The notes below the pieces were generated by a model. It did no database searches. It was given only the letters and a program-made list of their open reading frames with translations, and had not been told where the DNA came from. Source: CAWJKP01 sp963843465 (GTDB taxonomy: Bacteria; Planctomycetota; Planctomycetia; Pirellulales; Thermoguttaceae). Taken from it: a stretch of 64,000 nucleotides of DNA. Numbering within the stretch: position 1 is the stretch's first letter; every line of letters starts with the position of its first letter. Both the position numbers and the translations under genes were made by a program. Location: contig CAWJKP010000001.1 of NCBI GenBank assembly GCA_963843465.1, positions 2,480,001 to 2,544,000 of the forward strand. The letters are read 5' to 3'. This document shows, one piece after another, positions 38,901 through 49,964 of the stretch.

Positions 38901-39404
38901 GAGATCGACACTCGCACGGACCGTATCCGCCGGCTCACCGCTCACGATCGCTGCGTGTGCTGGATCAGCGATATTCGCGACGATCGCGTCGTCCTGGCGG
39001 CGGCCAACGGGAGCTGCACGGAGTGGGAAGCGATCGAGTACGATTTGGCCCACGATGCGTCAAAACGGGTCTTTGTCAGCGGAGGTCAACCGGCCGGCAA
39101 GGGAAGATTGCCACCGGATGCCTGGATCACTCCCGACTGGCTGGCACAGCCGCCCTACCTCCGCGTCGGCCAGTGGTGGTGGACCGGCTGGCCGTTCGGA
39201 CGCATTCCTCAGGGCGGCCGACTGGGTGAGGCCTTACCGTTTATGGAAGACCAGCCGCAATTGCTGCACGAGCTGTTGGGACTGGATCACGAATATTCTT
39301 GGCGGCAAATGGAGCCTCTGGGCAACGGCAGAATCCTATGGTGCGATCGCCACGGCATCTGGTTGCTGGGCTTATCTGCCGGAGGACGATCGGACCTCCG
39401 GTAG
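35922..39404 (+). CDS. Giant CsgG-like x2 / helical / beta-propeller protein with integrase-derived N-terminus
   Basis: 1,160 aa, intact. Residues 1-31 (MGIIKAIFLLIRGLLAFRLS, AADNLALRQQ) match the usual first residues of integrase-core transposases. Directly after comes a signal-peptide-like VPVCLLVLLLAVPCLA, then the paralogue design: domain 1 TRVALIDSQGG, ICLVERSRIERLLSEAERSL, VGKILGADVLAVVETE; domain 2 ICLASVRNADLPPAANAFGD, IIVLERRRLELITREITLDQ. A long helical middle follows, then a propeller from about residue 780 (WTVGIGNDDEDPQGYWRLMA, TTAYIGSFYHGILLLPLDHG, GGKLYASVGAFSGQGTFLVS). TTG 36003 would give a clean signal peptide (MRQQVPVCLL) and may be the ancestral start. First gene of the plus-strand arm. 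Confidence 0.8.
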   Translation: MGIIKAIFLLIRGLLAFRLSLAADNLALRQQVPVCLLVLLLAVPCLARTRVALIDSQGGSEAGDVLALAEAQLFDNKDICLVERSRIERLLSEAERSLSGLTDGATAIRVGKILGADVLAVVETEPQSHHALGLLVFETVTGMHLWDASLPEADPQQAARQIVQGLQQAVRKRSRAAGLRRSICLASVRNADLPPAANAFGDGVGRLLERMLTKSPEIIVLERRRLELITREITLDQLGESAAEMDLLASLTTADLEIRRDQGGGVRATVSLHAHSGKLLGRATARADTADTVGLAEALTKPLAEALQATPVVAGIDRQREAARFAQEALWLCQHRQLGRALTAVDVALALTPDSAAILDPAMQVFFFAASEMIDPGRFGMAPRPIHASLQSVGDSLSHAERGMTVAELLLRKEQKSANLQLQAFLTAAVNEDGSYRIQESPAGLAYLETCFQRLLIVEDEHSDQTHARLASLQQRYRALCKVVNERARRAVRDRQTFIQYTNCLSVLLRNVELYAPTGKIWADDTADFLEAWLEPAARHGVYWNEFFTLSLMFAAIGNHAAQCDRVGQVGQWVLVPADLERLLAVYRNMTRHPEPAIAVLGHACRLIAYLSARRPLRADAMGAFRDFLARAQAVIRDPAPGDAATTRAICYYAILDAIEALPATEDRRRQFEELAEFMLSRHELVRGVALAACEPMHVGYSYYASYLYHTLGRRNSTPVPLSEYDKLAAVAQRILAAIARGELVSLDGSPAAARFRLIAGCEEIFLARPELRPKTPAPWSRARRLLNVAKEPGLRAISRVLVRGQTAWTVGIGNDDEDPQGYWRLMAVDLRSGECRSWPRAPHARGPVPPHTPLYTDNCHLEVDDTTAYIGSFYHGILLLPLDHGQPAWLQHQDDISVAQQLPSDRVFSLASHGGKLYASVGAFSGQGTFLVSINLADRSVRAISSSRASAGQGPLDDREQPPLVFLPMLKDPRRNRVLFAVSHPVADSGLWEIDTRTDRIRRLTAHDRCVCWISDIRDDRVVLAAANGSCTEWEAIEYDLAHDASKRVFVSGGQPAGKGRLPPDAWITPDWLAQPPYLRVGQWWWTGWPFGRIPQGGRLGEALPFMEDQPQLLHELLGLDHEYSWRQMEPLGNGRILWCDRHGIWLLGLSAGGRSDLR

Positions 39405-39438
39405 CAGCGGGATTCAATTCTCCAGGAGAATCGCGGCC

Positions 39439-42400
39439 ATGCGGAACACGGTCCTCTTTTGTTGTCTCCTACTCGGGCCGACGATTGTCGGGGCCGAGCC
39501 GCCCCAACGCCGGGACGAGCCCGCGTCCGGGGCCGAGCCCGAGACCGCCGCGGAATTTGCGGCCCGGTCTCTGAAGCGCGTTGACCAGCAGAGGCCAGGC
39601 CAGGCCCTGGCCGACGCCAACAAGGCGATCCGCCTTGACCCGAGCTGCGCCCGAGCGTATCTTGCCCGCGGCGCCGCCAAGATCCGCTTGAACGACGCCG
39701 TCGAGGGAATGCGCGACCTGACCCGGGCATGGGAGCTGGGCGACCGCTCGGTAACCCTGGCCATCGAACAAGCCAACGGTTACCACAGACTGCGGCTCGA
39801 CGACAAAGCTTTGGCCGCTGCCGATCGGGCCCTGGCAATCCAGCCGGCCTGCGACGCGGCCTTCAACCTCCGCGCCTGCGTCAAGGCGGCGTCGCAGGAC
39901 TTTCCGGGAGCACTGGAGGAGTTCGACCGCGCCCTGCGTGCAAACCCGAATTCGCACCAGACCTATTTCAACCGCGCCGTAGTGCAGTATGAGCACGGCA
40001 ACTCTGGCGCTGCGATCGAGGATTTCACTCGCTCGATCCACATGGAGCCGAACAACGCGATCGCCTTTGCGAACCGGGGCATCATCCAGGCCCACTTGCA
40101 GCGGCTCGACGAGGCGATGAAAGACTTTGACCGGGCGATCCAGGTCGATCCGGAGTGTGTCCTGGCATGGTGCGGCCGCGCCTGCGTGAAGAGGATCCGC
40201 GACGATTTCAACGGCGCCGTGGCTGACGCCACCCGGGGCATCGAGTTGGATCCCTCCAACCCCGCAGGCTATCGGGAGCGGGGCATCGCACTGCGGTGCG
40301 CAGGCAAGTTCCCGGAAGCCTTGAAGGACTTTCAGAAGCTTCTGGAACTCAATCCCGACGACGTTGGCGGGCTGGTCTTCCACGGCCGGACCCGCTCGAG
40401 TATGGGGCACTACTCCGAAGCCGTGGCCGATCTGAGCCGCGCTTTGGCACTCGACCCCAAGAACACCGTCGCTTTGGCCCAGCGGGCATTCGCCTTCTAC
40501 CAGATGCGCGAGCGGAAGAAGGCCTTGGCCGACTACGACCTGCTCTTGAAGCTCGAGCCGCGACATCAGCACGGGTGGTGGCGCGAGGCAACCTCAAGAT
40601 AGAGGAAGGCGACTTCCGCGGAGCCATCGAAGACTACAGCCATTATATCGAGATCCAACCGCGATCCGTTGCGGCTTACCTCGGACGCGCCGTGGCCAAA
40701 ATCAACCTCGGCGACCTGGATGGCGCGATCGCCGATTCCAAGACGGCCTTGACGTGCGACCTGAACGAGCCGCGCGTTGGTCCCCCTTGGGCCGCAGCGT
40801 TCCATTGGAATCTGGCAGTCGCCTATCTCCGACAGCGGAAACTCCAGAATGCCCTGGCCGAGTGCGACACGGCTTTGCGGCTGTGCCCGCAATATGACGA
40901 TGCCTACGTCATCCGCGCCATGGTCAAGGAGGGCTTGAAGGACTTCGCGGGGGCCATCGCCGACACGACGGCGGCTGTGCGGATCAATCCGAAGAATGCA
41001 AAGGCGTACTGCAATCGCGCGGCCTACAAAATGGACGCCGGCGATTTCCAGGGCGCCATTGCGGATTGCAACACAGCCCTGGCGATACGCCCTAATGACC
41101 GCATGACCTACTTCAATCGCGGCAATGCCAAGCTTCGTCTGCAGGATCATACGGGCGCATTAACCGATTTCGATCTTGCCCTGCAGCAGCCCGACATTTC
41201 CACGGGCAAGTTGGCCGAGGATGCCTGGGCGACGTTGCCGTCTGCCGTCAGCGAGGCCCCAGGCCCGGAGGAAAGTGCATCGCCCATGCCGGGGAATCCG
41301 TTCGGCTACCTCGTCTCCTCCGGGAGGCCGGAGCAGCCAGCCGGAAACCAGGGCATCGGCCGCGCGGACGCGAAGATTTACGATTCACGCGGGATCGCCT
41401 GGTTGTTTCTGGAGGAACATGAGAGGGCCCTCAAGGAGTTCGACGAAGCTCTGCGGCTGGATCCGCAAGACGGCAGCATTTATTGCGCACGGGCCTACTC
41501 GAAGATTCTTTTGGACGACCTTGCCGGTGCCATGGCGGACTACAACCGGGCCATCGTGCTGGCCCCAACCGACGTGATCGCATGGCGCAACCGCGGCAAA
41601 TTGAAGGCCCTACAAGGCGATTTTGCCGGCGCTGAGCGACACCCAGCGTGCGGCGGCCCTCCAGCCGAACGACGCCACCATGCGCCTGGCCCGCGGCCGG
41701 CTCTATAGCGACCTGCGCCAATGGGGCCTGGCGTTGGCCGATTTCCAAGAGGTATTGCACACGAACCGTGCCGGCGTCCCGCGCGACACGGCCATGCTGC
41801 GAATCTGGCTGATCCGTTGCACCTGTGGGGAAAAAGTGCCGGCCGACAAGGAGCTCCGCGAGTATTTTCACGATCGCCAGCCGGAGCCGCGGGGGCAATG
41901 GCTCGCCTGTGTTGCGGCCTTTCTCAACGGCGATCAGGACGAGGCGACCCTGCTCCAAGGCGCGGGCCAACGACAAGCCCAAACGTCCCTTCCGAGAGTG
42001 CAACGCCTACTTTTTCATCGGCTGCAAACTCCTTTTGGCCGGCGACAAACCGAGGGCGCTCGACATGTTCCGGAAGTGCGCGGCAACGCACAGGCATTTC
42101 GAGGACGATCGCCTCAGTGCCCTGTTCTACGTCGATGCGTCGGCCGGAAAAACTCCGTCGCCGCGCGCGCCGGAAACTCCGTCATCCCCGCCAGGCCGTT
42201 CCGCACTGGAGAAGAACACCGGCGACCGCCCAGGTGCTGTTTATCACGAGAGGACCAACTTCGACGCGACCATCGCGGCCTGTTCCCGCGCAATCGGCCT
42301 GGATTCGAAAGACGCCGAAGCGTACTACAAGCGGGGTCTTGCCTACGAAGGGAAGGGCGAGTCGGGTAAAGCCGTCGCCGACTTGACGGAAGCCATTCGG

Positions 42401-43159
42401 CTCGATCCGAAATGGGTAAACGCCTACGTAGAACGGGGCAGTGTTCATGTGGCGAGGAGCGAGTACGACATGGCCATTGCCGATTGCGGCGAGGCCATCC
42501 GCCTCGATCCGAAACAGGCCGGACCTTACAACAACCGGGGCGCGGCTTTCCTGTACAAGGGCGACTACGCCCGCGCGATTGCCGATTTCACGGACGCCAT
42601 CCGGCTCGATCCGGGATACCTTCCAGCATACGAGAACCGGGGCGCCGCCCTGTTTCAGCACGGGGAGCGCGCCAAGGCCGTCGCCGACTTCATGGAGGTC
42701 GTCCGCTTGGATCCCAAAGACGCGGAGGCCCGATACGGTCTGGGCCTTATCCATCAGAAGCTGGGCGAGGTCGATCAGGCGATTGCGAGGTATACCGAAG
42801 CCATCGCGCTCAAGCCGGAGCATGTCAACGCCTACTGCAACCGCGGCCTGGCCTATGATAAGAGAGGCGATTCGGACCTTGCCATCGCAGACTTCACCGA
42901 GGCTATTCGGCTCAAACCAGAGTACGCGATCGCCTACTGCAACCGTGGCTTGGCCCATCAAAGGAAAGGCGACTTTGACAAGGCCATCGCGGATTTCACG
43001 GAAGCGGTCCGGCTCAATCCGAAGTACGCCAAGGCATTCTATTGCAGGGGATCAGCCTACCGTAAGATAGGCCAGAAGGCCAAGGCGGAAGACGATTTCG
43101 CACAGGCCAAGCGCTGGGGGTATAAGAGCAATGAAGCTGTCTTCATCGGGCCGAAGTGA
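39439..43159 (+). CDS. Giant secreted TPR-repeat protein (three frameshifts)
   Basis: About 1,240 codons from ATG 39439; the upstream CAGGAGAATCGCGGCC gives a ribosome-binding site. Signal peptide MRNTVLFCCLLLGPTIVGA-E. Nearly the whole protein is TPR: LADANKAIRLDPSCARAYLA, AIEDFTRSIHMEPNNAIAFA, AIADFTDAIRLDPGYLPAYE and many more, about 25 units of 34 residues. Frameshifts near 40570 (...LKLEPRHQ / ARVVARGNLKIEEGD), 41630 (GDFAGA / LSDTQRAAALQPND) and 41960 (ATLLQ / RANDKPKRPFREC). A less regular segment lies near 41300-42250. TPR solenoids mediate protein-protein contacts, so it may scaffold the neighbouring giants (inference). Confidence 0.7.
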
Positions 43160-43169
43160 GTGCAAGCTG

Positions 43170-46100
43170 ATGATGGCCCAGCAATGGCGGATCCCAGTCA
43201 AGGGAAAAAGCCGCGGCCCGTTCTCGGCGGCCGTCGGAGTCGTCGTCGCTGTCTCGGCGATCCTGGGGTTGATCGTTTTCTTCAGTTCGTGCGGAAAGGC
43301 GAGGGTAGCTTCGTCTCCGAAGCACGCTCCGGGCACGACATCGCGGTTTTCGGAATCGCTGTCGGAGGCGCCTGTCCGTGCGCGGATGCCAGCGACGGCG
43401 CCGATGGGTACGGCCGTTTCCATGGCAGGAAGAACAGGCATTGAGACGCGACGCGTGAGGTTGGCAATCGTCTCGGCCGTAGAGGCCAAGTTGTCTCCCT
43501 GGGAGGGTCTTCTGCTATCCGAGGCCTCCTCTCTGGGTGGGATCGAGTTTGTCGAACGGGCGGAACTGACGCGAGTGCTGGAAGAACAGAAGCTTAGCAG
43601 CGGCGGTTTCCTGTCGCCCGACAAGTCCATCGAGGTCGGACGGCTGTTGTCGGCCGACGCCTTGTTGCTGATCGAACCGGAGGCGGGCGAGGCCGCGTCG
43701 GCCGAGCGCATTCGGGTAGTGGAAACGCACGGGGGCGTCCGGCTTCTTGATCGCCAGACGCCGTGCGTGCCGAAAGAGCCCGAGCGAGGCTATCTGCTGG
43801 CGGATCTCCGCCGCTGCGTCCAGAAGTTGCACACGCCCCAGGAGAAACGCCGCTACCTGGCCACCATCGGCTTTCGCTCCGAGGAGTCGGGGGCCGCGCT
43901 GGCGACGGAGGCGCGGATCTTGGAAACGCTATTGGAACAGGATCTCGCCGCGCTGCCCAGCGTTGTCATGCTGGAGCGGAAAGACGTGGGGCAACTGACG
44001 GCCGAGCAGACCTTGGCCGGACTGGATCCCCTGCTGCGGGCCGCCGCGGTGGTAGTCGAGGGCGGGTTGCGACGTGACGCCGACGGCCACAACCTGATCG
44101 CGACGATGGTCCTCCGTTTTGCCGGCCAGAAGAAGCCCCGCACGGCCTCTGCACGCATTCCCCGCGACGATCTCATCGGAGGCCGTAAGCCGCTGATCGA
44201 GGCCGTCGCTGCGGCCCTGGAAACCCAATCCCAGAACCCTGTCCCGCTGGCGCCCGCGGAAGAGGCCGGCCTGTTGACCGAGCGGGCGGCTGCGCTCTGT
44301 TCCCACCGGGCCTTCGTCGAGGCTGGCGCCCTCTACGAAGCGGCCTTTGCCCTCGAGCCCAACCGAGAGCGATTCATCCAGGGCGACTATTGCTATCGCA
44401 ACTGCACGGTGGCTTACTACCGGTACTCGCAGTGCGATCGCCTTCGGGCCAGCCTGCGGGGCAACCAGTTTGCCAAGCGTTATATCGAGTGGAACGCCAA
44501 GAGCCAGAAACAGCCGTTTGCCCATGACTCGGACGCCAGGTTGGTCTACAATGGTCCGGCCTATGCCAACCTCTTTACGAAGTCTGTCGAGGAGTTGCTG
44601 GCACGCGAACCTTCCGTGAAAATCTGGCATGATTGTACCCGAGGCTTTCAGCACTATTGCGGCATCGAGCCGGGAGCCGACGAGGCGGAGGTGCTTCAGC
44701 TTGGGCGGGAAATCCGCCACGTACAGGAGATGAAGTGGGATCTGGTGGCCGGCATGCGCCGACAGCGCGGCATACCCATCGACGAGCTCCTTCTCTGCCG
44801 GCTCTTCGACACTGCCTCCTGCATCACGCCAGCGGAGGCCACCGGCGAGCTGAAGGCCGCCATGGCCGAGATCGATCGCCTCCAGGCTGCCGGTCATCGG
44901 GTCGCGGTGAAGCGCGCACCGTTCTTCGGCATTGTCAACGAGCCCATCGATCGGGTCGCGACTCTTTTCCGCGCCGTAACCGTGATGGTCGATATGCGTT
45001 GGCACGCCGAGGAGTTGCTGCCGTTGTTGGACTGGCTGTCGGCCTACAACGACCCGGCGGTCAAATTGATCGGGCTCTATGGTAAGACGAGGCTCAAGGG
45101 AGAGCCGGGCAGGGACGCCACCGAGAAATTGGTGGAGGCTTTGTCGCAGCCATCCTGCCCGGTGGCCAGGTTCGTCGTCGAACAGATGGCCGCGGAATCC
45201 GGATACGCCCCGCCCGAAACTCGCGAAATATGGCGACCACTTTGGGCGACGGCGACGACGCCTCGCAATCCGATGCGCCCGAACGTTTTCATTGACCTGC
45301 GGCAGACCCGCGACCGGATCGGCCCCTGGGCCAGGTATCGGATCACCCCTGTTTCCCTGGAGGGCATGAAGGAAGCGTCGGCCCAAATGGTCCACTTGGT
45401 GGTCGACGAAAGCGGCACTGGCCCTGGCGAAGGCGGTCCGGTATTTATCCTCTGGGACCTCACCGGCAGCCCGACCGATCGCGATCATCGGACGTTCAGA
45501 TCCTCGGAAGAGGTCCGGCAATACCTGCTCACGCGGCTGCGGCCGGAAGACGGAACGATGACCGAGGTCGAGCGGTTCAAGATGAAAGTGCTCCCCTACC
45601 GGGCTGAGATGGTTTTGGAGCGGAATGCCCTTTACTTCAATCCCCAGGGCGGCCCGCTGGCGATCGTCCGCCGGGGAGACGTAGCCTACGTCAGGGAGGC
45701 CGACGGTCTGCCGATGCCGGAGGTAGGCCCCCTGGCCTGGTTTGCAGACCGGCTCTATCTGGGTGGCGCCGGGGCCTTGGCGCGATTCGATCCGGAGAGC
45801 CGCCGATTCGAGCTCCTGGCATCCAGCCGCAGCGTGGCTCCGCGGCACGAGTTGGACGGCGGCGGTTTGTGGACGGTCCGTTCGATTCTGCCGGACGCGG
45901 ATGCGCAAGTGTTTTTGGTTATCGGTCGACAGAGACTTGTGGAAGCAGGATCGCGGGGGCGAATCCAGGTACGGCATCTGGAAGTTCACCCCGGCAGACG
46001 GTTCGCTCCGCCGGGTTTTCGTCGGCCCGCCCAGCTACCTGGCCTGGAGCGACGGGCAGATTGTCTTTCTCCAGCACACGAATCGCGGCGACGTGTTTCA

Positions 46101-46596
46101 TCGGCTCGATCCGGCGACGGAAAAGGCAGTCGTGCTTTGCAACGGAAGAAAAATCGGTCCCACCCTCGAACATCGGCTGCCGCTTTGGGCGCTGGTCAAC
46201 GAGAACATTATTTTCAGCTCGTGGTGCCTCTTTGCCAACGACAGCCTCGCATACAAAATGCCGCCGAGAGGTCCGAACTGGAACTACGTCGTGCGACTCG
46301 GCCCCGGGGTGCTCGTTTGCAACGTCGCGGCCAAGGACATGTGGTACATCAGTCCGCGGCCGGCTGGCGAAGTGCCGGAGTCCGCGTCGGCTCCGCCCGT
46401 CCTTGTGCCGCGCAAGTTGCGGACCTGGCATGACGTTGTGGAGAACTCGTCCTTCGAGGCGGGGCTCGTCGGCGTGAATGGCGAGATGGTCATCATGCGG
46501 AAAGCAAACGGCTCGAACGTCGTACTGCCCGTCGACCGGCTGAGCGACGCTGACCGGCAGTATATCGCGGGAGTGGCCAGGGGCTCGCCGGATTGA
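43170..46596 (+). CDS. Giant CsgG-like x2 / beta-propeller / SHD1 protein (one frameshift)
   Basis: About 1,142 codons from ATG 43170 (an in-frame ATG at 43131 overlaps the TPR gene). N-terminal membrane anchor or signal AAVGVVVAVSAILGLIVFFS-SCG, a possible lipobox. Domain 1: VRLAIVSAVEAKLSPWEGLL, IEFVERAELTRVLEEQKLSS, VGRLLSADALLLIE. Domain 2: LATIGFRSEESGAALATEAR, SVVMLERKDVGQLTAEQTLA. Helical middle, then propeller (GPLAWFADRLYLGGAGALAR). A frameshift near 45925 joins VVRSILPDADAQVFL-type strands to LWKQDRGGESRYGIWKFTPA. It ends with an SHD1 domain (RTWHDVVENSSFEAGLVGVN to LPVDRLSDADRQYIAGV). SHD1 is a protein-interaction module common in planctomycetes. Confidence 0.72.
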
Positions 46597-46734
46597 ATGG
46601 TCCGCCTACTTGCCGAGAAGGTCGCCGGCACGCGGAATAGCAGCCTCGTCGATCGTAATCCGGTGGAAAACGTCCGCGATCCATCCGCACAGGCCATAAT
46701 GGACGCTGCCTGGACACCCGTGGTCGCCAGTTTC

Positions 46735-46787
46735 TTGCATTTTTCCCCGCGTTCTTGATTCCGGAGCAAGAACTCGCGAAAATGCAA
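46735..46787. repeat. Long imperfect palindrome downstream of the giant cluster
   Basis: TTGCATTTT...GTTCTTG pairs with CAAGAAC...AAAATGCAA across ATTCCGGAG. About 140 nt after the last stop of the plus-strand arm, followed by AAAG. It could terminate transcription or be a mobile-element end. The rest of 46597-46983 shows no gene. Confidence 0.5.
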
Positions 46788-46983
46788 AAAGTCCCGGAAA
46801 TCACGGCACTTCCTCCGGTTTTGAGCGAATGTGCCAGACTTCCCGGGGAAAGGTTGACCAACAGACGGGCTTCACTCGCTTGAGATCAACGGGCAGACGA
46901 CCACGATCTTGACGTAAGACCTCTCCATTTCATCAGTTCGGTTGGACCTCACGCTTGGGCAGGCGGCGGGCAAGCAGGGCAAG

Positions 46984-48219
46984 TCATGGTACCGGGGGCA
47001 CGGCTGCTGGAGCCTGAATTCGGGGCAGGCCGCCAAAGGCATTGGATCGGACCGTCAAATTCTCCGGCAGCGTGTATTGCCACGGTCCGTTCCCATGTTT
47101 CCGTTCGGCAGTAATGACGCTCGCTCGGCGAAGCTGCTCGAAGTGTGTACGGAGTTGCTTGGCCGACCAGGGGCGAAGGTAGGTAACCAAGGCATTGATC
47201 CCGACCCTCTGCCATGCGTTGCGCTCGGGCGGACGCCGCACGAAACCCATTCGCCGGAAACGTTCGTATCCGTCCGGCTGACGTAGCAGAAACTCGATCA
47301 GCTGCCGCACCATCCGCGACCGGATGTTGCCAAGGTCCGAGACCTCTCGCCGCGTAACCAATTCCCGGCCGGCCCGCTCACCCCGATCCATCGCGGAGTA
47401 GTCGCCATCGAAGGGGTTGTCGTTGCCCGTGCCGTACTTCACTGCCATATAGACGTTGGCCCGACTCACCATGTCAGCCGCCAGCGGGTCAAATGTTTCG
47501 TCGGCACCTGCCACTAGGCGGGTCTGCAGGAGTCGCCGCACGAGTTCATAATCCACGATGTTTGTGATCACGTCTGAAGCGACAGGGACTTCCCGCAGTG
47601 ATCGTACCACGGTCGCTCCGGTCAGCAAGGCGTCGAGCACCTGGCGGTTTCGTACGCCACCATCGCCCGCCGTCGGGAGGCGGAAAGCCGTCAGCCCCGC
47701 GTCGAGTGCCGGTTCGACGTGGATGTTCAAAGCCGAAGGAATCGACCTCCAGGCCGGGCGATCGTCCCCCGCGGTCAACTGCCATTGGGCCACCTCGGCT
47801 TGTTCCGACCCATCGCCGCGGAGCACTAGGGTGGCCCCCGGATCGTCTTCCGTATCGCGACGACCGGTGCAGTGGAACAGGGCGGGTTTTGCCGCACCGT
47901 CTCCAACAACCAAACCGGACGTTTGGATCGTCCACGACACCAGATTGCAGAGGCGGGCCGTGTGGACCAGGACTAGCCGGACCTCGTCGATCGCCTTGGC
48001 CAGCTTACGGACGTCGGCCTGGGTATAGATGTTCCGGACCGTTTCAGGCCCGGCGTAGCGGATACAGTATCTCCAGAGTTGACAAAGCGCCGGCGCCGCG
48101 AATGATTGAAAAGACAGAGTCACGCTATGCCCGGCCCTTCCGGCCGCGATGGCCAATTCGCACAGGGAAATAGTCGCGGGTTTGGGCGGTACCGGGTGAG
48201 GGATGTTGAGGCGGGTCAT
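46984..48219 (-). CDS. Hypothetical protein with winged-helix-like C-terminus
   Basis: 411 aa from ATG 48219 (MTRLNIPHPVPPKPATISLC); a frame extension to 48267 is less likely. No signal peptide. Middle part alpha/beta (VRLVLVHTARLCNLVSWTIQ, LDAGLTAFRLPTAGDG). Residues ~330-405 resemble a winged helix: ERFRRMGFVRRPPERNAWQR, WSAKQLRTHFEQLRRASVIT, AERKHGNGPWQYTLP (wing). It may be a DNA-binding replication or regulatory protein of an integrated element; the family was not recognised. It stands alone, with intergenic debris on both sides. Confidence 0.6.
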   Translation of the reverse strand: MTRLNIPHPVPPKPATISLCELAIAAGRAGHSVTLSFQSFAAPALCQLWRYCIRYAGPETVRNIYTQADVRKLAKAIDEVRLVLVHTARLCNLVSWTIQTSGLVVGDGAAKPALFHCTGRRDTEDDPGATLVLRGDGSEQAEVAQWQLTAGDDRPAWRSIPSALNIHVEPALDAGLTAFRLPTAGDGGVRNRQVLDALLTGATVVRSLREVPVASDVITNIVDYELVRRLLQTRLVAGADETFDPLAADMVSRANVYMAVKYGTGNDNPFDGDYSAMDRGERAGRELVTRREVSDLGNIRSRMVRQLIEFLLRQPDGYERFRRMGFVRRPPERNAWQRVGINALVTYLRPWSAKQLRTHFEQLRRASVITAERKHGNGPWQYTLPENLTVRSNAFGGLPRIQAPAAVPPVP

Positions 48220-48392
48220 GACCACACCTCCGGCCGACTTTCGCAAGAGCGGCGTCGAGCGAACCAATCCCAGCGTTTATCCCCTCGGGCGGTTGGATTG
48301 GATGGCGGAGCGTGAGATCGCCGCCATGGGGTCCGTTGCTGCAAGTGCTTATAGTAAAGGTACTTCCGGATCGACAACGCAGATAAGGCATA

Positions 48393-48420
48393 GTGCGCGC
48401 CTGCTTCAGCAGGCGCGCAC
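48393..48420. terminator. Perfect 12-bp hairpin with TTCA loop
   Basis: GTGCGCGCCTGC-TTCA-GCAGGCGCGCAC. Very stable but without a following T-run. Within the 48220-49055 gap, where no gene was seen. It may be a bidirectional terminator or REP-type element. Confidence 0.45.
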
Positions 48421-48797
48421 AATACCTTGATTGCGTTTTCGCGTGCTTCGTCCGAGCACCAGAACCGCTCGCATATGACGGCCAGGCCGAGTCGGTTCTG
48501 AAACCGCAGCCAGCCCAAGCGGGTGACCAGAGTGGAAGTCGCCCCTCACCTGACGGCGTGCTCGCCCTCGGCGCCGTCGCCATTCCACAACTGGGGGCTG
48601 ATAGTCCGGCCCTGGCGGCCCAGCAGATAAGCACAGACGGCAACCCGTCGATTGCATCGACCTCGGTTGATAGCTCCACGGCAGCATGACGATTAGCCGG
48701 AGTGGTTGGACGATCCGCCAAAAGAGCGGTCTGGCAGGTGTTTCCCCGCTACCAATGATTGTCGTTATAGTCAAGCGGGGGTTGGCGTCGAATCTCC

Positions 48798-48836
48798 TTG
48801 CACGCGGAGGAGTGCCCCTCCACCTCCGCAGGCAAG
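48798..48836. repeat. Family X REP-like repeat
   Basis: Contains ACGCGGAGGAGTGCCCCTCC followed by ACCTCCGCAGGCAAG; the GGAGG/CCTCC parts pair. One of four copies in the window. Confidence 0.6.
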
Positions 48837-49964
48837 CCCACTTTGGCGTCACGCCCCGGCAACGCGCCGATTGCCGCCTCGAAGCTTAGAACTGATACGG
48901 AACTCAGTCGTTAGTCGTGGCATAAAACACACCTCTTGTGGCGACAACTAGAAACGGCAAATCGGCCTGGTTCATTTCCGGCTGCTTTCGGGTAACAACT
49001 GCGGAGTCTGAGCGTACCGGCTGTCGGCGGGTGGTGGGACTGAGACGGACGGGACGGGTCAGTTGCGGGAGAACCGCACGTAGCCGAGCATGGCCAACCA
49101 GTGGGGATGGGGGTGGCCGGTCATGAGTTCCCTGGGACTCTTGCCGACCCGCTCGGGTCGCTCACTCCGCAAGAAACGATGGTGGTTGAGGAAGAACTGG
49201 AGCAGGGTCAGGTAATCTGGCCCCAAATGGCGGCGGAGAAAGAAGTAGCTGCGTAGCCGACTGTTGAGGTTCTCGATGACGGAACTGGCACGTACCGTCT
49301 GGTCTGCCAGTTCGGCGACCGCCACGCTGACGGCAAAGAAGCGGCGACTAAGTTGCTCTCGCAGGGCGGCCTCGCGCAGCCAACGCGCCGGATCGCGCAA
49401 ATCCAATGCCTCGGTGTTGGACGCTTCACGAACGGTGGTAACCGGAAGTTGAAACTCCGCGGCCAAGTTCGCTAAGTCCTGGTCCAATTGGGCGGCGAAG
49501 GCCAACAGATCGTCTCGCTGGTTGGTCAAAGCACGGACCACTGGGCCAATGCGGTGGGGGCCGAGCGACTCGCGCAAACGCAGTTCGGCAACGACGAAGT
49601 CGTACAACGCGCAGCGGGTGGCGTGCTGGGGGCCGGTCAGCGAAAGGATGTCGCGGCGGAGCCATTCGGCGTGTCGCCATCGCGATGCTCTTCCAGACTG
49701 AGCAAATAGCAGTAGGTAGACTTCAACGTCGGCTCCCACAAGCACCGGCCGCCCACTCTGGAAAATCTCATCGTGGGCACCGATGCGGACGGCGGACAGG
49801 TCTTGCTGAGGTTGAACGAGCGGTGCGCTGGACTGCCTCTTGGAGGACGTTGTGGACCTTGCCGAGGGAAACTGGCCAGTCCAGCAGATTGCTACAGAAC
49901 TCGCTGACCCCGCGGAAGGGGCTGTGGCAGATCAAGGTCAGCCCGAGGATCGCTTGGTCCAACG

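Noticed and set aside
43929..45989. Long minus-strand open frame (686 codons)
   Set aside because: Antisense to the CsgG/propeller/SHD1 giant; composition typical of a GC-rich shadow frame.
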